Shown: positions 52,664 to 61,691, numbered from the stretch's first letter. The stretch: DNA of 64,000 nucleotides from Solimonas sp. SE-A11 (GCF_030345715.1 NZ_JAUASX010000005.1:1-64000), one strand, 5' to 3'. Numbers and translations: made by a program. The notes: generated by a model from the letters alone, not told the origin.

Positions 52664-54012
52664 GCGCCCGCAATTTCCTTCTGGTTCTCGCCCTGCTGCC
52701 CGGCATGGCCCTGGCTCAGGCCCCGGCCAAGGGTATGGACGACCTGCTCAGCCGCATCCGCCAGGACAGCGCCGCCAGCGCCAAGCTCAACCAGGAGCGC
52801 GAGGCGCGCTTCCTGCGCGACCGTAACGCCCAGGCCGAGATGCTGCAGAAGGCCGAGGCGGAGTATGCCGCGGTCAAGGCCAAGTCCGACGCCGTGCGCG
52901 CGCGCTACGAGGCCAACCAGAAGCAGATCGCCGAGCTCAAGGAGCAGTTCAAGACGCGCGCGGGCGACTACACGCAGGTGGCCGCCGCCGTGCGCCAGGC
53001 CGCCGCGGATTTCCGCGCACATGCCGCCAACTCGGCGATCAGCGCGCAGTTTCCGGAGCGACTGGAATTCCTCGACACGCTGACCGCCGACAATGCCATG
53101 CCGGTGCAGGCGGACATCGAGAAGCTGTGGTTCACCCTGCAGCAGGAGATGACCGAGAACGGCCGCGCGGCGCGCTTCCAGGCCGAGGTGGTGGACACGG
53201 CCGGTACCGCCAGCAAGATGGAGGTGACGCGTGTCGGCGCCTTCACCAGCTTCCACGATGGTGAGTACCTGGTGCCGCAACCGGGCTCCAGCCAGCTGCT
53301 GCAGCTGGCGCGCCAGCCGGAGCGCAAGTTCCGCGCGATGGCCCGCGACTTTGCCGAGGCCGAGGTCCGCGCGCCGATACTGGTCGATCCCACCGGCGGC
53401 ACGCTGCTGGCCCAGGAAGCACTGCGTCCCACGCTGATGGAGCGCATCCACATGGGCGGGGAGGTGGGCTACATCATCATCCTGGTTGGCGTGGTTGGCG
53501 CGGTGCTGGCGGTGTGGCAGCTGGTCTGGCTGTTGCGCACCGACCGTGCCGTGCGCCGCCAACTGGCCAATGTCTCGCAGCCCTCCGACGACAATCCGCT
53601 GGGCCGCGTGCTGGCTACCTTCAAGGGCAACCCGGCCACCGTCGCCGAGGATGCCGAGGTGATCGAACTGCGCCTGTCCGAGGCGGTGCTGCGCGAGGTG
53701 CCCAAGCTGGAGCGCTTCCAGGCCTTCCTGCGGCTGGCGGTGGCGGCCGGTCCGCTGCTGGGCCTGATCGGCACCGTGGTGGGCATGATCATCACCTTCC
53801 AGGTGATTACCGAGCAGGGTGCGGGCGACCCGCGCCTGATGGCCGAGGGCATCTCGCAGGCCATGATCGCCACCGTGCTGGGCCTGGGCATCGCCGTGCC
53901 GCTGCTGTTCATCAATAGCCTGCTGGCGGCGCGCTCGCGCGCCATCACCCAGATCCTCGACGAGCAGGCCACCGGCCTGCTGGCCGAGCGCCTGGAGCAG
54001 ACGCGTGCTTGA
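52660..54012 (+). CDS. ttpC: TtpC-like ExbB/TolQ-family protein with periplasmic coiled coil
   Basis: A 450-residue protein: signal peptide (residues 1-20), periplasmic coiled coil (about 25-110) and a domain up to 260. A C-terminal MotA/TolQ/ExbB module has three membrane helices (IIILVGVVGAVLAVWQLVWLL, FLRLAVAAGPLLGLIGTVVGMIITF and ISQAMIATVLGLGIAVPLLFINSLL). This is the layout of Vibrio TtpC, a fourth component required by TonB2 systems. It overlaps the upstream and downstream genes (GTG starts). Confidence 0.88.
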   Translation: MSARNFLLVLALLPGMALAQAPAKGMDDLLSRIRQDSAASAKLNQEREARFLRDRNAQAEMLQKAEAEYAAVKAKSDAVRARYEANQKQIAELKEQFKTRAGDYTQVAAAVRQAAADFRAHAANSAISAQFPERLEFLDTLTADNAMPVQADIEKLWFTLQQEMTENGRAARFQAEVVDTAGTASKMEVTRVGAFTSFHDGEYLVPQPGSSQLLQLARQPERKFRAMARDFAEAEVRAPILVDPTGGTLLAQEALRPTLMERIHMGGEVGYIIILVGVVGAVLAVWQLVWLLRTDRAVRRQLANVSQPSDDNPLGRVLATFKGNPATVAEDAEVIELRLSEAVLREVPKLERFQAFLRLAVAAGPLLGLIGTVVGMIITFQVITEQGAGDPRLMAEGISQAMIATVLGLGIAVPLLFINSLLAARSRAITQILDEQATGLLAERLEQTRA

Positions 54013-54541
54013 GAACCTGCTGCACGGCCTCCTTCAACCGTTCGAGTCGGTCGACTCGTTCGTGGAGGCCGGTGGCTGGGTGCTGCCGTGGATTTTCATG
54101 TCGGGCCTGGTCATGTGGACGCTGATCGTGGAGCGCTGGTGGTACTTCCGCGTCGGCTTCCGACGCGAGCGCGAGGCCATGGCCCAGGCCTGGGACCGGC
54201 GGCCGGAGCACAAGTCCTGGCACGCGCGGCAGATCCGCCGCATGCTGATCGCGCGCGCCAACGCGCGCCTGGTCGGCAGCCAGCCCCTGATCCGCGTGAT
54301 CGTGCCGCTGGCGCCGCTGCTGGGCCTGCTCGGCACTGTCACCGGCATGCTCGAGGTCTTCGATTCCATGTCCGCCCTGGGCTATGCAGACGCCCGCGCC
54401 ATGTCCGACGGCGTTTCCCACGCCATGATCGCGACGCTGGCCGGCCTGGCGGTCAGCCTCAGCGGCATCTTCTTCATCGGACGCTTCCAGACGATCAGCC
54501 GGGTCGAGACCGAGCTGTTCGCCGACGCACTGAAATACTGA
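54005..54541 (+). CDS. exbB: ExbB-family proton channel subunit (TonB2 system)
   Basis: A 178-residue MotA/TolQ/ExbB protein. The first helix is WVLPWIFMSGLVMWTLIVERWWYF. The conserved pore helices are RVIVPLAPLLGLLGTVTGMLEVFDSM and SDGVSHAMIATLAGLAVSLSGIFF. It uses the proton gradient with ExbD to power TonB. The GTG start overlaps the ttpC stop by 8 nt. Confidence 0.93.
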   Translation: MLENLLHGLLQPFESVDSFVEAGGWVLPWIFMSGLVMWTLIVERWWYFRVGFRREREAMAQAWDRRPEHKSWHARQIRRMLIARANARLVGSQPLIRVIVPLAPLLGLLGTVTGMLEVFDSMSALGYADARAMSDGVSHAMIATLAGLAVSLSGIFFIGRFQTISRVETELFADALKY

Positions 54542-54550
54542 GGGAACGAC

Positions 54551-54961
54551 ATGCGTTTCAGCCGTCACAGCACTCCCACCGAAGAACACACCGGCATCGA
54601 CCTGGCGCCGATGCTGGACTTCGTCCTCAACCTGCTGATTTTCTTCATCATCACCAACACCTTCGTGACGCAGGCCGGCATCCAGATCAACCGGCCCACG
54701 GCGCAGACCGCGGTGCGCGAGGAGCGCAACAACATCATCGTGGCGATCTCGCCACGCGGCGAGGTCTGGGTGGACAAGCAGCAGGTGGACATCCGCGCGC
54801 TGCGCGCCGTGATCGGCCGCATGCGTGCCGCCAACCCGCAGGCCGGTGTCATCATCCAGGCCGACAAGGACGCGCGCGCCGGGCTGATGGTGGAGGCCAT
54901 GGACCAGGCGCGCCTGGCGGGCGTCAAGGATGTTTCCGTCGCGGCGCAGCCGATCCGCTGA
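54551..54961 (+). CDS. exbD: ExbD-family proton channel subunit (TonB2 system)
   Basis: A 136-residue protein with one membrane helix. The essential aspartate is Asp23 in GIDLAPMLDFVLNLLIFFIITNTF. The periplasmic domain continues with EVWVDKQQVDIRALRAVIGRM and VIIQADKDARAGLMVEAMDQARLAGVKDVSVAA, typical of ExbD/TolR. It lies 9 nt after exbB and 6 nt before tonB. Confidence 0.95.
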   Translation: MRFSRHSTPTEEHTGIDLAPMLDFVLNLLIFFIITNTFVTQAGIQINRPTAQTAVREERNNIIVAISPRGEVWVDKQQVDIRALRAVIGRMRAANPQAGVIIQADKDARAGLMVEAMDQARLAGVKDVSVAAQPIR

Positions 54962-54967
54962 TCGCCC

Positions 54968-55678
54968 ATGCGCCTGCTTGCCTCCCTGCTGCTGGGCCTG
55001 GTTATCGTGTTCGGCCTGTTCTGGCTGATGCAATGGATGATCCGGCCCTCCGAGCGCCACGCCGTGGAGGCCGTGACCGTGGTCGAGGCGGTGGAGATGG
55101 TCGAGGTGCAGCCCGAAGATACTTCACCGCAGGACCTGGAGGCGGCCGCCGACGAGCCGCCGCCACCGCCCGCGGCGCCGCCGTCGCTGGCGCGGCCCGA
55201 CCTGCCGACGATGAGCTTCCCGGCCTCGGCACCGGTGGACGCGGGCCCGATCAAGATTCCGGCGATCAACACCTCCAGCCTGGGCCTGGGCGGCTCCAGC
55301 CTCAACGGCAGCGGCCTGTTCGGCGGCTTCGCCGGACGTGGCGGCGGCAGTGGTTCCGGCGGGGGCGGTGGCGGCATCGGCAAGGGCGAGGGCTTCAAGG
55401 GCAAGCCGCTGATCCCATTGTCCACGGCGCGTCCGCAGATGCCGGAATGGGCCTGCAAGCAGGGCATACGCGGCTGGGTGGAAGTGGTGTTCACGGTGAT
55501 GCCCAACGGCCGCGTCAGCGAGGTCAAGCTGGTCGATGCCGATCCGCGCGGTGTGTTCGAGGTCGCGGCCATCGAGAGCGTCGGCAACTGGATCTACCAG
55601 TCCACCGGCAAGGCGCGCACGGTCAAGCAGCGCGTCGACATGCTGCCTGAAGACTGCATCTACAACTGGCAGCAATGA
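54968..55678 (+). CDS. tonB: TonB-like energy transducer (TonB2 type)
   Basis: A 236-residue bitopic protein. The N-terminal helix is LLASLLLGLVIVFGLFWLMQWMI. A short acidic/Pro segment (EPPPPPAAPP) and a Gly/Ser-rich stretch (about 105-140) make a linker shorter than in TonB1. The C-terminal domain starts near residue 150 and holds the TonB fold (GIRGWVEVVFTVMPNGRVSEVKLVDADP, later VGNWIYQSTGKARTVKQRV). The stop overlaps the following ATG (ATGA), coupling it to the TPR-DUF1329 gene. Confidence 0.92.
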   Translation: MRLLASLLLGLVIVFGLFWLMQWMIRPSERHAVEAVTVVEAVEMVEVQPEDTSPQDLEAAADEPPPPPAAPPSLARPDLPTMSFPASAPVDAGPIKIPAINTSSLGLGGSSLNGSGLFGGFAGRGGGSGSGGGGGGIGKGEGFKGKPLIPLSTARPQMPEWACKQGIRGWVEVVFTVMPNGRVSEVKLVDADPRGVFEVAAIESVGNWIYQSTGKARTVKQRVDMLPEDCIYNWQQ

Positions 55679-58233
55679 AAAAGCCGGGAATCGGGAATCG
55701 GGGATCGGGAATCGTGGGGCTGATGCTCCTGGCGCTCTCGTGCACGGCATCGGCCGACCAGTACCGCAGTGAGGTCAAGGAACTGGACAGCGTGCCGCAG
55801 CCGGCGCCACAGAAGAGTGCCCAGCAGCAGCTGCAGACGACCACCGATCCCTATGCCAAGGCGCTGCTGCTGCGAGAGCTGGCGGCGCAGGCGGTGGCGA
55901 AGAAGGATTTCGCGCAGGCCTCCAAGTACCTGGAGCAGGCGCTGGCCACCAAGGCGCTCTCGGGCATCGCCGCGGAGCAGATGAAGCGCGACCTGTCGCA
56001 GCTCTACCTGGCCGGTGGCGATTTCAAGCGTGTGCTGCCGCAGCTCGAGGCGCAGGTGAAGGCCGGCAATGCCGCGCCGGAGACGCTGGTGGCGCTGGGT
56101 GCGGCCTACGTCGAGCAGAAGCGTTTCCGTGACGCCGTGCCGCTGCTGCAGAAGGGCCTGGCGGCGGTGAAGAATCCGGACCCGAGCTGGCAGCGCGCGC
56201 TGGTGGCGGCGCTGTTCGGTGCGGGGCAGGAGAAGGAAGCGCTGCCGATCCTGGAGGCGCTGCTCAAGCGCGACCCCAGTCAGCGCGACGATTGGATGCG
56301 CCTGGCCGCGGCCACGATCCGCTACGGCAGCAAGGAACGCGCGCAGGCGGTGATGGAGCTGGCCAATCGCATGGGCTTCCTCGACAAGCCGGACGATCGC
56401 CTGCGCCTGGTGCAGCTCACGGCCCAGATCGGTGCGCCCTTCGAGGCGGGCTCCCTGCTGCAGTCCTGGATGCAGAAGGGCGTGCTCAAGGCCGATGCCG
56501 CCAACTGGAAACTGCTGGCCGGACTTTGGATCGCCGCACGCGAGTCGGTGCCTGCGATGGCGGCGCTGGAGGAGGCCCTGAAGCTGCAGCCAGACGCGAC
56601 GCTGTACCGCCAGCTTGGCCAGCTGCGCCTGGACCGGGAGGAGTACGCCGCCGCGGCCGACGCGCTGCTCAAGGCCGTGCAGCGTGGCGGCAAGGACGGC
56701 AACACCCTGCTGGCGCTGGGCATGGCCCGCTATCAGCAGGCCGATGTCGAGGGCTCGCTGGAGGCGTTCCGCGAGGCGGCTCAGTTCGTCGCTGCCAAGA
56801 AGCTGGCGGCGGAGTGGGTGCGTTACCTGGAATCAGGCCAGGCGCGCGAGCAGGCCCTGGCGGCGGCGGCGCAGCGGCGCCAGCGGGGCGATGGCGGCTT
56901 CCAGATGAGTGGCCGCATGAGCGGCGAGAGTTTCACGCTGTCCTCCGGGCAGCAGGCTAGCGTCACGCTGGCCGAGTCCGGCGGCGATCCCCATACGCCG
57001 ATCGGTGCGGACCGTCCGGGCAGTGCCGACGGCACCATCCCGGCCTGGACCGGTGGCCTGGCCAAGGGCGGCAGCCCTGGTGCGCGCCTGGCCAACCCGT
57101 ATGCCGGCGACAAGCCGTCGTTTACGATCACCGCCGCCAATGCCACCCAGTATCGCAACCGCCTGACGCCGAGCCACCAGGCCTTGCTGGCGCGGTATCC
57201 GGGCTACCAGATGCCGGTCTACCCGACGCGTCGCAGCGTGGCCTACCCGCAGGCGATCTACGACGCCAGCAAGGCCAACATCGGCAAGGCGAAGCTGCTG
57301 GGCTCCGACGCCCTGGAAGGCGCGCGCCTGGGCGTGCCCTTTCCGCGCCCGCAGTCCGGCGTGGAGGTCATGTGGAACCACCGCACGCGCTACCGCGGCG
57401 ACTCGGTCGACATGCAGTCGACGCAGGCGGTAGTGCAGCGCAACGGCCAGTTGCAGACGCTCAAGCAGACCGAGCGCGTGGCCTTCCGCTACGGCAACGT
57501 GCGCGCACCGGCGGATCTGTCCAAGAGCAATGTGCTGCTCTACTACCTGACCTGGTTCGGCCGCTCGCGCAACGACACGGACTTCCTCGTGCTGGTCCAC
57601 GAGACAGCGAATTCGGTAGAGAACCCACGCAACATCTGGGTGCTGCCGCCCAAGATCAACAAGATGTTCCGCGTGCCGCCGGTGGGTTACGACCAGCCGT
57701 TCCCGGGTGCGGACGGCCTGATGTTCGTCGACATGATGGACATGTACAACGGTGCCTTCGACCGCTACGTCTGGAAGCTGACCGGCAAGCGCGAGGTCTA
57801 CATCCCCTACAACGGCTACCGCCTGCTGGACGGCAGCGTCAAGGCGGCGGACCTGCTGCGCCCCGGCCATCCGCGCCAGGACGTGATGCGCTATGAGCTG
57901 CACCGCGTCTGGGTGATCGAAGCGGTGGAGCGCGAGGGCAAGCGGCACACCTTCGGCAAGCGCGTGTTCTACGTCGACGAGGACAGCTGGAACGTGGTGC
58001 TGGTGGAGAACTACGACCGCGACGGCCGGCCCTGGCGCTTCCAGGAGGGCCACCTGCTGGCCTTCTACGACGCGCAGTTTGCCAATACGGCGCCTGTCTT
58101 CACCTACGACCTGAAGGACGGGCGCTACTTCGCCAACCGCCTCAACGACAACGACCCGCCGCCGAAGTACGGCGAGGCGATGAAGGATTCGGAGTTCCTG
58201 CCGGCCACCGTCAAGGCGCGCTACGGGCGCTGA
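55675..58233 (+). CDS. Fusion: TPR protein of the TonB2 cluster with C-terminal DUF1329 domain
   Basis: An 852-residue exported protein. Residues 1-27 form a signal peptide ending CTASA/D. Residues 30-400 are helical tetratricopeptide repeats (KKDFAQASKYLEQAL, EKEALPILEALLKRDP, EYAAAADALLKAVQRGG), like the TPR protein ending Vibrio tonB2 operons. From residue 438 (HTPIGADRPGSADGTIPAWTGG) to the end it is a full DUF1329 domain, with MWNHRTRYRGDSV, VDMMDMYNG, YELHRVWVIEA and FYVDEDSW. DUF1329 is related to LolA/LolB-like lipid-binding folds. The frame is unbroken, so the fusion looks real. The n-region is encoded by the GGGAATC array. Confidence 0.88.
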   Translation: MKKPGIGNRGSGIVGLMLLALSCTASADQYRSEVKELDSVPQPAPQKSAQQQLQTTTDPYAKALLLRELAAQAVAKKDFAQASKYLEQALATKALSGIAAEQMKRDLSQLYLAGGDFKRVLPQLEAQVKAGNAAPETLVALGAAYVEQKRFRDAVPLLQKGLAAVKNPDPSWQRALVAALFGAGQEKEALPILEALLKRDPSQRDDWMRLAAATIRYGSKERAQAVMELANRMGFLDKPDDRLRLVQLTAQIGAPFEAGSLLQSWMQKGVLKADAANWKLLAGLWIAARESVPAMAALEEALKLQPDATLYRQLGQLRLDREEYAAAADALLKAVQRGGKDGNTLLALGMARYQQADVEGSLEAFREAAQFVAAKKLAAEWVRYLESGQAREQALAAAAQRRQRGDGGFQMSGRMSGESFTLSSGQQASVTLAESGGDPHTPIGADRPGSADGTIPAWTGGLAKGGSPGARLANPYAGDKPSFTITAANATQYRNRLTPSHQALLARYPGYQMPVYPTRRSVAYPQAIYDASKANIGKAKLLGSDALEGARLGVPFPRPQSGVEVMWNHRTRYRGDSVDMQSTQAVVQRNGQLQTLKQTERVAFRYGNVRAPADLSKSNVLLYYLTWFGRSRNDTDFLVLVHETANSVENPRNIWVLPPKINKMFRVPPVGYDQPFPGADGLMFVDMMDMYNGAFDRYVWKLTGKREVYIPYNGYRLLDGSVKAADLLRPGHPRQDVMRYELHRVWVIEAVEREGKRHTFGKRVFYVDEDSWNVVLVENYDRDGRPWRFQEGHLLAFYDAQFANTAPVFTYDLKDGRYFANRLNDNDPPPKYGEAMKDSEFLPATVKARYGR
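55686..55713. repeat. GGGAATC 7-bp tandem array inside a signal-peptide coding region
   Basis: Four 7-mers (GGGAATC, GGGAATC, GGGGATC, GGGAATC) lie at codons 4-13 of the TPR-DUF1329 gene. Because 7 is not a multiple of 3 each copy is read in a different frame, giving PGIGNRGSGI. It is the same family as the hairpin array at 44-128. Confidence 0.85.
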
Positions 58234-58321
58234 CGCCGGCCGTGCGGCTGCGGGGTGACTGTGGCCGCAGGCAAGAGGCCCTGCCGGGACAGTCCCGGCG
58301 AGGCCTCCGATCGGGCCCTGG

Positions 58322-58765
58322 TCAGGCCAAGTACTTCTGGACCAGCCGGCCGACCTCCGGCACCATCGCCGCGATGTCCTTGTCGGCGCCGCCGCGGAAC
58401 TTGGCGTAGAGCGACTTGGCGGTGGCGTTCTGGCTGGTGGACATCAGCTGGTCGATGGTCCGGGCCAGGACGGTGGCGGCTTCGTCGCTGTTCTTCTTCA
58501 TGAAACCGGCGAAGTCGCTGCCGCCGTCCTTCTGGAAGCGTTCGAACAGGGGCTGCAGTTGGGCCGCGAATTCAGGCAGCATGCGAGTGGCGCCGCGCTC
58601 CAGGACGTCGGGGCGGCCAGACTTGAGCATGGCCAGGCCGGTCTTGAGGGCCATGCCGGTCAGGCCGCCGCGGTTGGCCAGGGCGCTCTCCAGCAAATGG
58701 GACAGATCGGCCACGACCGCGTCTTTCTTCTCCGGGGCCAATAGAATATCGCTCAAGGACTTCAT
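58322..58765 (-). CDS. DUF6918-like hypothetical protein
   Basis: A 147-residue soluble helical protein starting MKSLSDILLAPEKKDAVVADLSHLLE. GRPDVLERGATRMLPEFAAQLQPLFERFQKDGGSDFAGFM and the end MVPEVGRLVQKYL recall the DUF6918 family, known mainly from actinobacteria. I recognise the pattern but cannot confirm by search. The start at 58765 was preferred to longer frames. It is divergent from the AarF/UbiB gene with only 13 bp between the start codons. Function unknown. Confidence 0.65.
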   Translation of the reverse strand: MKSLSDILLAPEKKDAVVADLSHLLESALANRGGLTGMALKTGLAMLKSGRPDVLERGATRMLPEFAAQLQPLFERFQKDGGSDFAGFMKKNSDEAATVLARTIDQLMSTSQNATAKSLYAKFRGGADKDIAAMVPEVGRLVQKYLA

Positions 58766-58778
58766 CCGTGGACTCTCG

Positions 58779-60164
58779 ATGACTGAAGACAGGAAGGGCG
58801 GCAAGAGTAGCATTTCCTCGCTGAAAACCCGGCCGCTGGAGCGCAACATCGCGATGACGATGCTGGGCCTGGGCGCGGGCAGCAAGATCGTGGCGCACTC
58901 CATCGCCAACATCTTCCGCGACGAGTCCGCGCGTGGCCACGCCGACCGCGACTTCTACAAGCGCCAGGCCGAGGTGCTCGCCGACGAGTTGGGCCGCCTC
59001 AAGGGCTCGGTCATGAAGGCCGGGCAGATGATGTCGCTCTACGGCCAGTATTTCCTGCCGGAAGAGGCCGTCGACGTGCTGTCGAGCCTGCAGGACGACA
59101 CTCCGCCGGTAGCCTGGCATGTGGTCCTGCCGGTGCTGGAGCGCGGCATCGGCCGGGACCGCCTGCGCGAGCTGGAGGTGGACGAGACGCCGCTGGCAGC
59201 CGCTTCGCTGGGCCAGGCCCACCGTGCCCGGCGCAAGCGCGACGGCCAGGAGCTGGTGATCAAGATCCAGTATCCGGGCGTGGCCGATGCCATCGAGAGC
59301 GACATCCGCACGCTGTCACGCCTGCTGATGATGACGCGCCTGGCGCCCAAGGGCCTGGACCTGGAGCCGGTGTTCAATGAGGTGCGCGAGATGCTCCACC
59401 GCGAGGTGGACTACGAAACCGAGCGGCATTTCACCCAGACCTTCGGCGAGAAGCTGCGTGACGACCCGCGCTTCGTGGTGCCGCGCGTGTTCGGGGAGTA
59501 TTCCAGCGACCGCGTGCTGACCACCAGCTTCGAGCACGGCAACCATGTGCGCGACGACGCCGTGCAACGCCTGCCGCAGGCCCGGCGCAACGCCCTGTCC
59601 GCGGCTTTCGTGGAGGTGTTCCTGAAGGAGTTCTTCCGCTGGCACATGGTGCAGTCGGACCCGCATTTCGGGAACTACCGCATCCGCCCGGGGGAGGACG
59701 GCCAGGATCGCATCGTGCTGCTGGACTTCGGCGCCACCCGCGTGTTCGGCCGTGGCTTCGTGGAAAGCTATGCCGATATCGTGCGCGGTGCCATCCAGCG
59801 CGACCGCGACGCCATACTGCGCGGCGGCGTTGATATCGGGCTGATGAAGGCCAGCTTCCCCAAGCCGGTGCTGGATACCTTCGTGCAGCTCTGCGAGACC
59901 ATCGTGGAGCCCTTCGGCGATGCGGCCCACATGCCGGAGCGGCTGAAGAACGCCAAGGGCGAGTATCTCTGGGGTGCCAGCGACCTGCCGATGCGGGCGG
60001 GGCGTATGGCGGCCTCCAATGCCCTGTCGGTGCACTTCAAGGTGCCGCCGCGGGAGATCGTCTTCCTGCACCGTCGCCTGGCAGGGGTGTTCATCATGCT
60101 GGCCACGCTGCATGGCGAGCTGAACGCCCGCGACATGCTGCTGAAGTACTTGGGAGAACCCTGA
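58779..60164 (+). CDS. AarF/ABC1/UbiB family atypical kinase
   Basis: A 461-residue protein of the ABC1/ADCK family. The KxGQ-type motif is KAGQMMSLYGQYFLP, the Ala-rich nucleotide loop AAASLGQAHRARR is followed by the Lys in VIKIQYPG, and the metal-binding segments are VQSDPHFGNYR and LLDFGATRVFG. It lacks the C-terminal membrane helices of UbiB proper, so it is probably soluble. Family members support ubiquinone or lipid handling. It lies next to DUF1329 genes, and a lipid role is inference. The start at 58779 avoids overlap with the divergent gene. Confidence 0.88.
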   Translation: MTEDRKGGKSSISSLKTRPLERNIAMTMLGLGAGSKIVAHSIANIFRDESARGHADRDFYKRQAEVLADELGRLKGSVMKAGQMMSLYGQYFLPEEAVDVLSSLQDDTPPVAWHVVLPVLERGIGRDRLRELEVDETPLAAASLGQAHRARRKRDGQELVIKIQYPGVADAIESDIRTLSRLLMMTRLAPKGLDLEPVFNEVREMLHREVDYETERHFTQTFGEKLRDDPRFVVPRVFGEYSSDRVLTTSFEHGNHVRDDAVQRLPQARRNALSAAFVEVFLKEFFRWHMVQSDPHFGNYRIRPGEDGQDRIVLLDFGATRVFGRGFVESYADIVRGAIQRDRDAILRGGVDIGLMKASFPKPVLDTFVQLCETIVEPFGDAAHMPERLKNAKGEYLWGASDLPMRAGRMAASNALSVHFKVPPREIVFLHRRLAGVFIMLATLHGELNARDMLLKYLGEP

Positions 60165-60204
60165 GGGCCGGGGACGGACGATGGCGCCGGCTGGCGCGCT
60201 GGGC

Positions 60205-60215
60205 TAGCATCCCGG
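60205..60215 (+). promoter_or_regulatory. Possible -10 region of the first stand-alone DUF1329 gene
   Basis: TAGCAT followed by CCCGG, 43 bp before the start codon, with ATGGCG 18 bp upstream as a possible -35. The motif GCTAGCATCCC is shared with the promoter region of the downstream DUF1329 paralogue (61713-61723). Confidence 0.35.
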
Positions 60216-60258
60216 CCCTGTTCGAGCGGCAGCCCCCCGCGCCGCAGGTAGATTCACC

Positions 60259-61611
60259 ATGAAGCCGATCCTCGCCACCCTGGCGGCGTCCGTCCTGTTG
60301 CTGGCCGCAGTCCCCGCGGCCGCCCGCGTCACCGAAAGGGAGGCGGCCCAGCTGGGCGCCCGCCTGACCCCGGTTGGCGCCGAGAAGGCGGGCAACCAGG
60401 ACGGCAGCATCCCCGCCTGGGTGCCGGGCAAGCAGCGTGGGTCCCTGGCCGGCGAGTTCTACACCGACCCGGCAGTGGAGGCAGACAAGCCGCTCTACAC
60501 GATCACCCGGGCCAACATGGCGCAGTACGCGCCGCGCCTGTCGGAGGGCCACAAGAAGCTGCTGGCGGCCCACGACAGTTACAAGATGCTGGTCTATCCC
60601 TCGCACCGCCAGTCCGCCTGGCCCGAGCCGATATACGCCGCCACCCGCGAGAACGCCGTCCGCTGCGAGCTGCGTGGGAGCGACGACCTGTACGGCTGCC
60701 GCCTGGGCTTTCCGTTCCCGATCCCCAAATCCGGCGCCGAGGCGATCTGGAACCACAAGCTGAAGTGGCGCGGCGAGTCGGTCACCCGCTACAACAACCA
60801 GATGATCGTGCAGCCCAACGGCCAGTACCAGCTGACCAAGATCATCGAGGACGTGCGCTTCGTCTATGCCTCGATCAAGAACCCGGTGACGCTGGGGGGC
60901 GGGCAGAGCGACTACCTGCACTACATGGCGCGCACCATCGCGCCGCCGCGCCTGTCGGGCACCACGATCCTGGTACATGACAAGGTCGGCACCGGCAGCG
61001 AAGGCCGTGCTGCCTGGCTCTATACCCCCACGCTCAAGCGTGTGCGCCGCGCCCCCACGGTCTGCTGCGACAACCCGGCCGAGGGCACGGACGGCAACCA
61101 GTTCTACGACCAGGTGGACATGTACAACGGCGTCCTGGAGCGCTACAACTGGAAGCTGCTGGGCAAGCGCGAGATGATCCTCCCCTACGATCCCTACCGC
61201 CTGATCAGCCCCAAGACCCGCTTCGCCGACCTAGCCCGGCCCAGGCACCTGAACCAGGATCTGGCCCGCTATGAGTTGCATCGTGTCTGGGTGGTGGAGG
61301 CCGAGCTGCGCCCCGGCGAGACCCATGCCTTCAAGAGGCGTCGCTTCTACCTGGATGAGGACGGCTGGGCGATCGCGATGGTGGATAACGACGACAACCG
61401 CGGCCAGCTGGTGCAGTTCCAGGAAGGCCACATCGGCTTCGGCTACAACATCTTGGCCACCTCGGCGGCGCCGGAAGTGATCTACCACTTCGGGTCCGGC
61501 CGCTACTTCATCACCACCCTGTTCAACGAGGACAAGCCCTACGACTTCACCCAGGACTACCGTCCGGACTACTTCAGTGCCGCCACGGTACAGAAGCGGG
61601 CCACCCGGTAG
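60259..61611 (+). CDS. DUF1329 family exported protein, paralogue 1
   Basis: A 450-residue periplasmic or outer-membrane-associated protein. The signal peptide MKPILATLAASVLLLAAVPAAA/R precedes LTPVGAEKAGNQDGSIPAW. Conserved segments are GCRLGFPFPIPKSGAEAIWNHKLKWRGESV, TVCCDNPAEGTDGNQFYDQVDMYNG and YELHRVWVVEAE. DUF1329 proteins are often encoded with DUF1302 or RND exporters; none is in this window. It has exactly the same length as the next gene and keeps paired cysteines that the Ton-cluster fusion lacks. Confidence 0.93.
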   Translation: MKPILATLAASVLLLAAVPAAARVTEREAAQLGARLTPVGAEKAGNQDGSIPAWVPGKQRGSLAGEFYTDPAVEADKPLYTITRANMAQYAPRLSEGHKKLLAAHDSYKMLVYPSHRQSAWPEPIYAATRENAVRCELRGSDDLYGCRLGFPFPIPKSGAEAIWNHKLKWRGESVTRYNNQMIVQPNGQYQLTKIIEDVRFVYASIKNPVTLGGGQSDYLHYMARTIAPPRLSGTTILVHDKVGTGSEGRAAWLYTPTLKRVRRAPTVCCDNPAEGTDGNQFYDQVDMYNGVLERYNWKLLGKREMILPYDPYRLISPKTRFADLARPRHLNQDLARYELHRVWVVEAELRPGETHAFKRRRFYLDEDGWAIAMVDNDDNRGQLVQFQEGHIGFGYNILATSAAPEVIYHFGSGRYFITTLFNEDKPYDFTQDYRPDYFSAATVQKRATR

Positions 61612-61691
61612 GGCGATGAGGCCACCGTTCAGGGGACATTCAGCCCCTGTTGCAGTGCGATGAAGTTTCAGGCGTAACCCCCTGAAATTTG

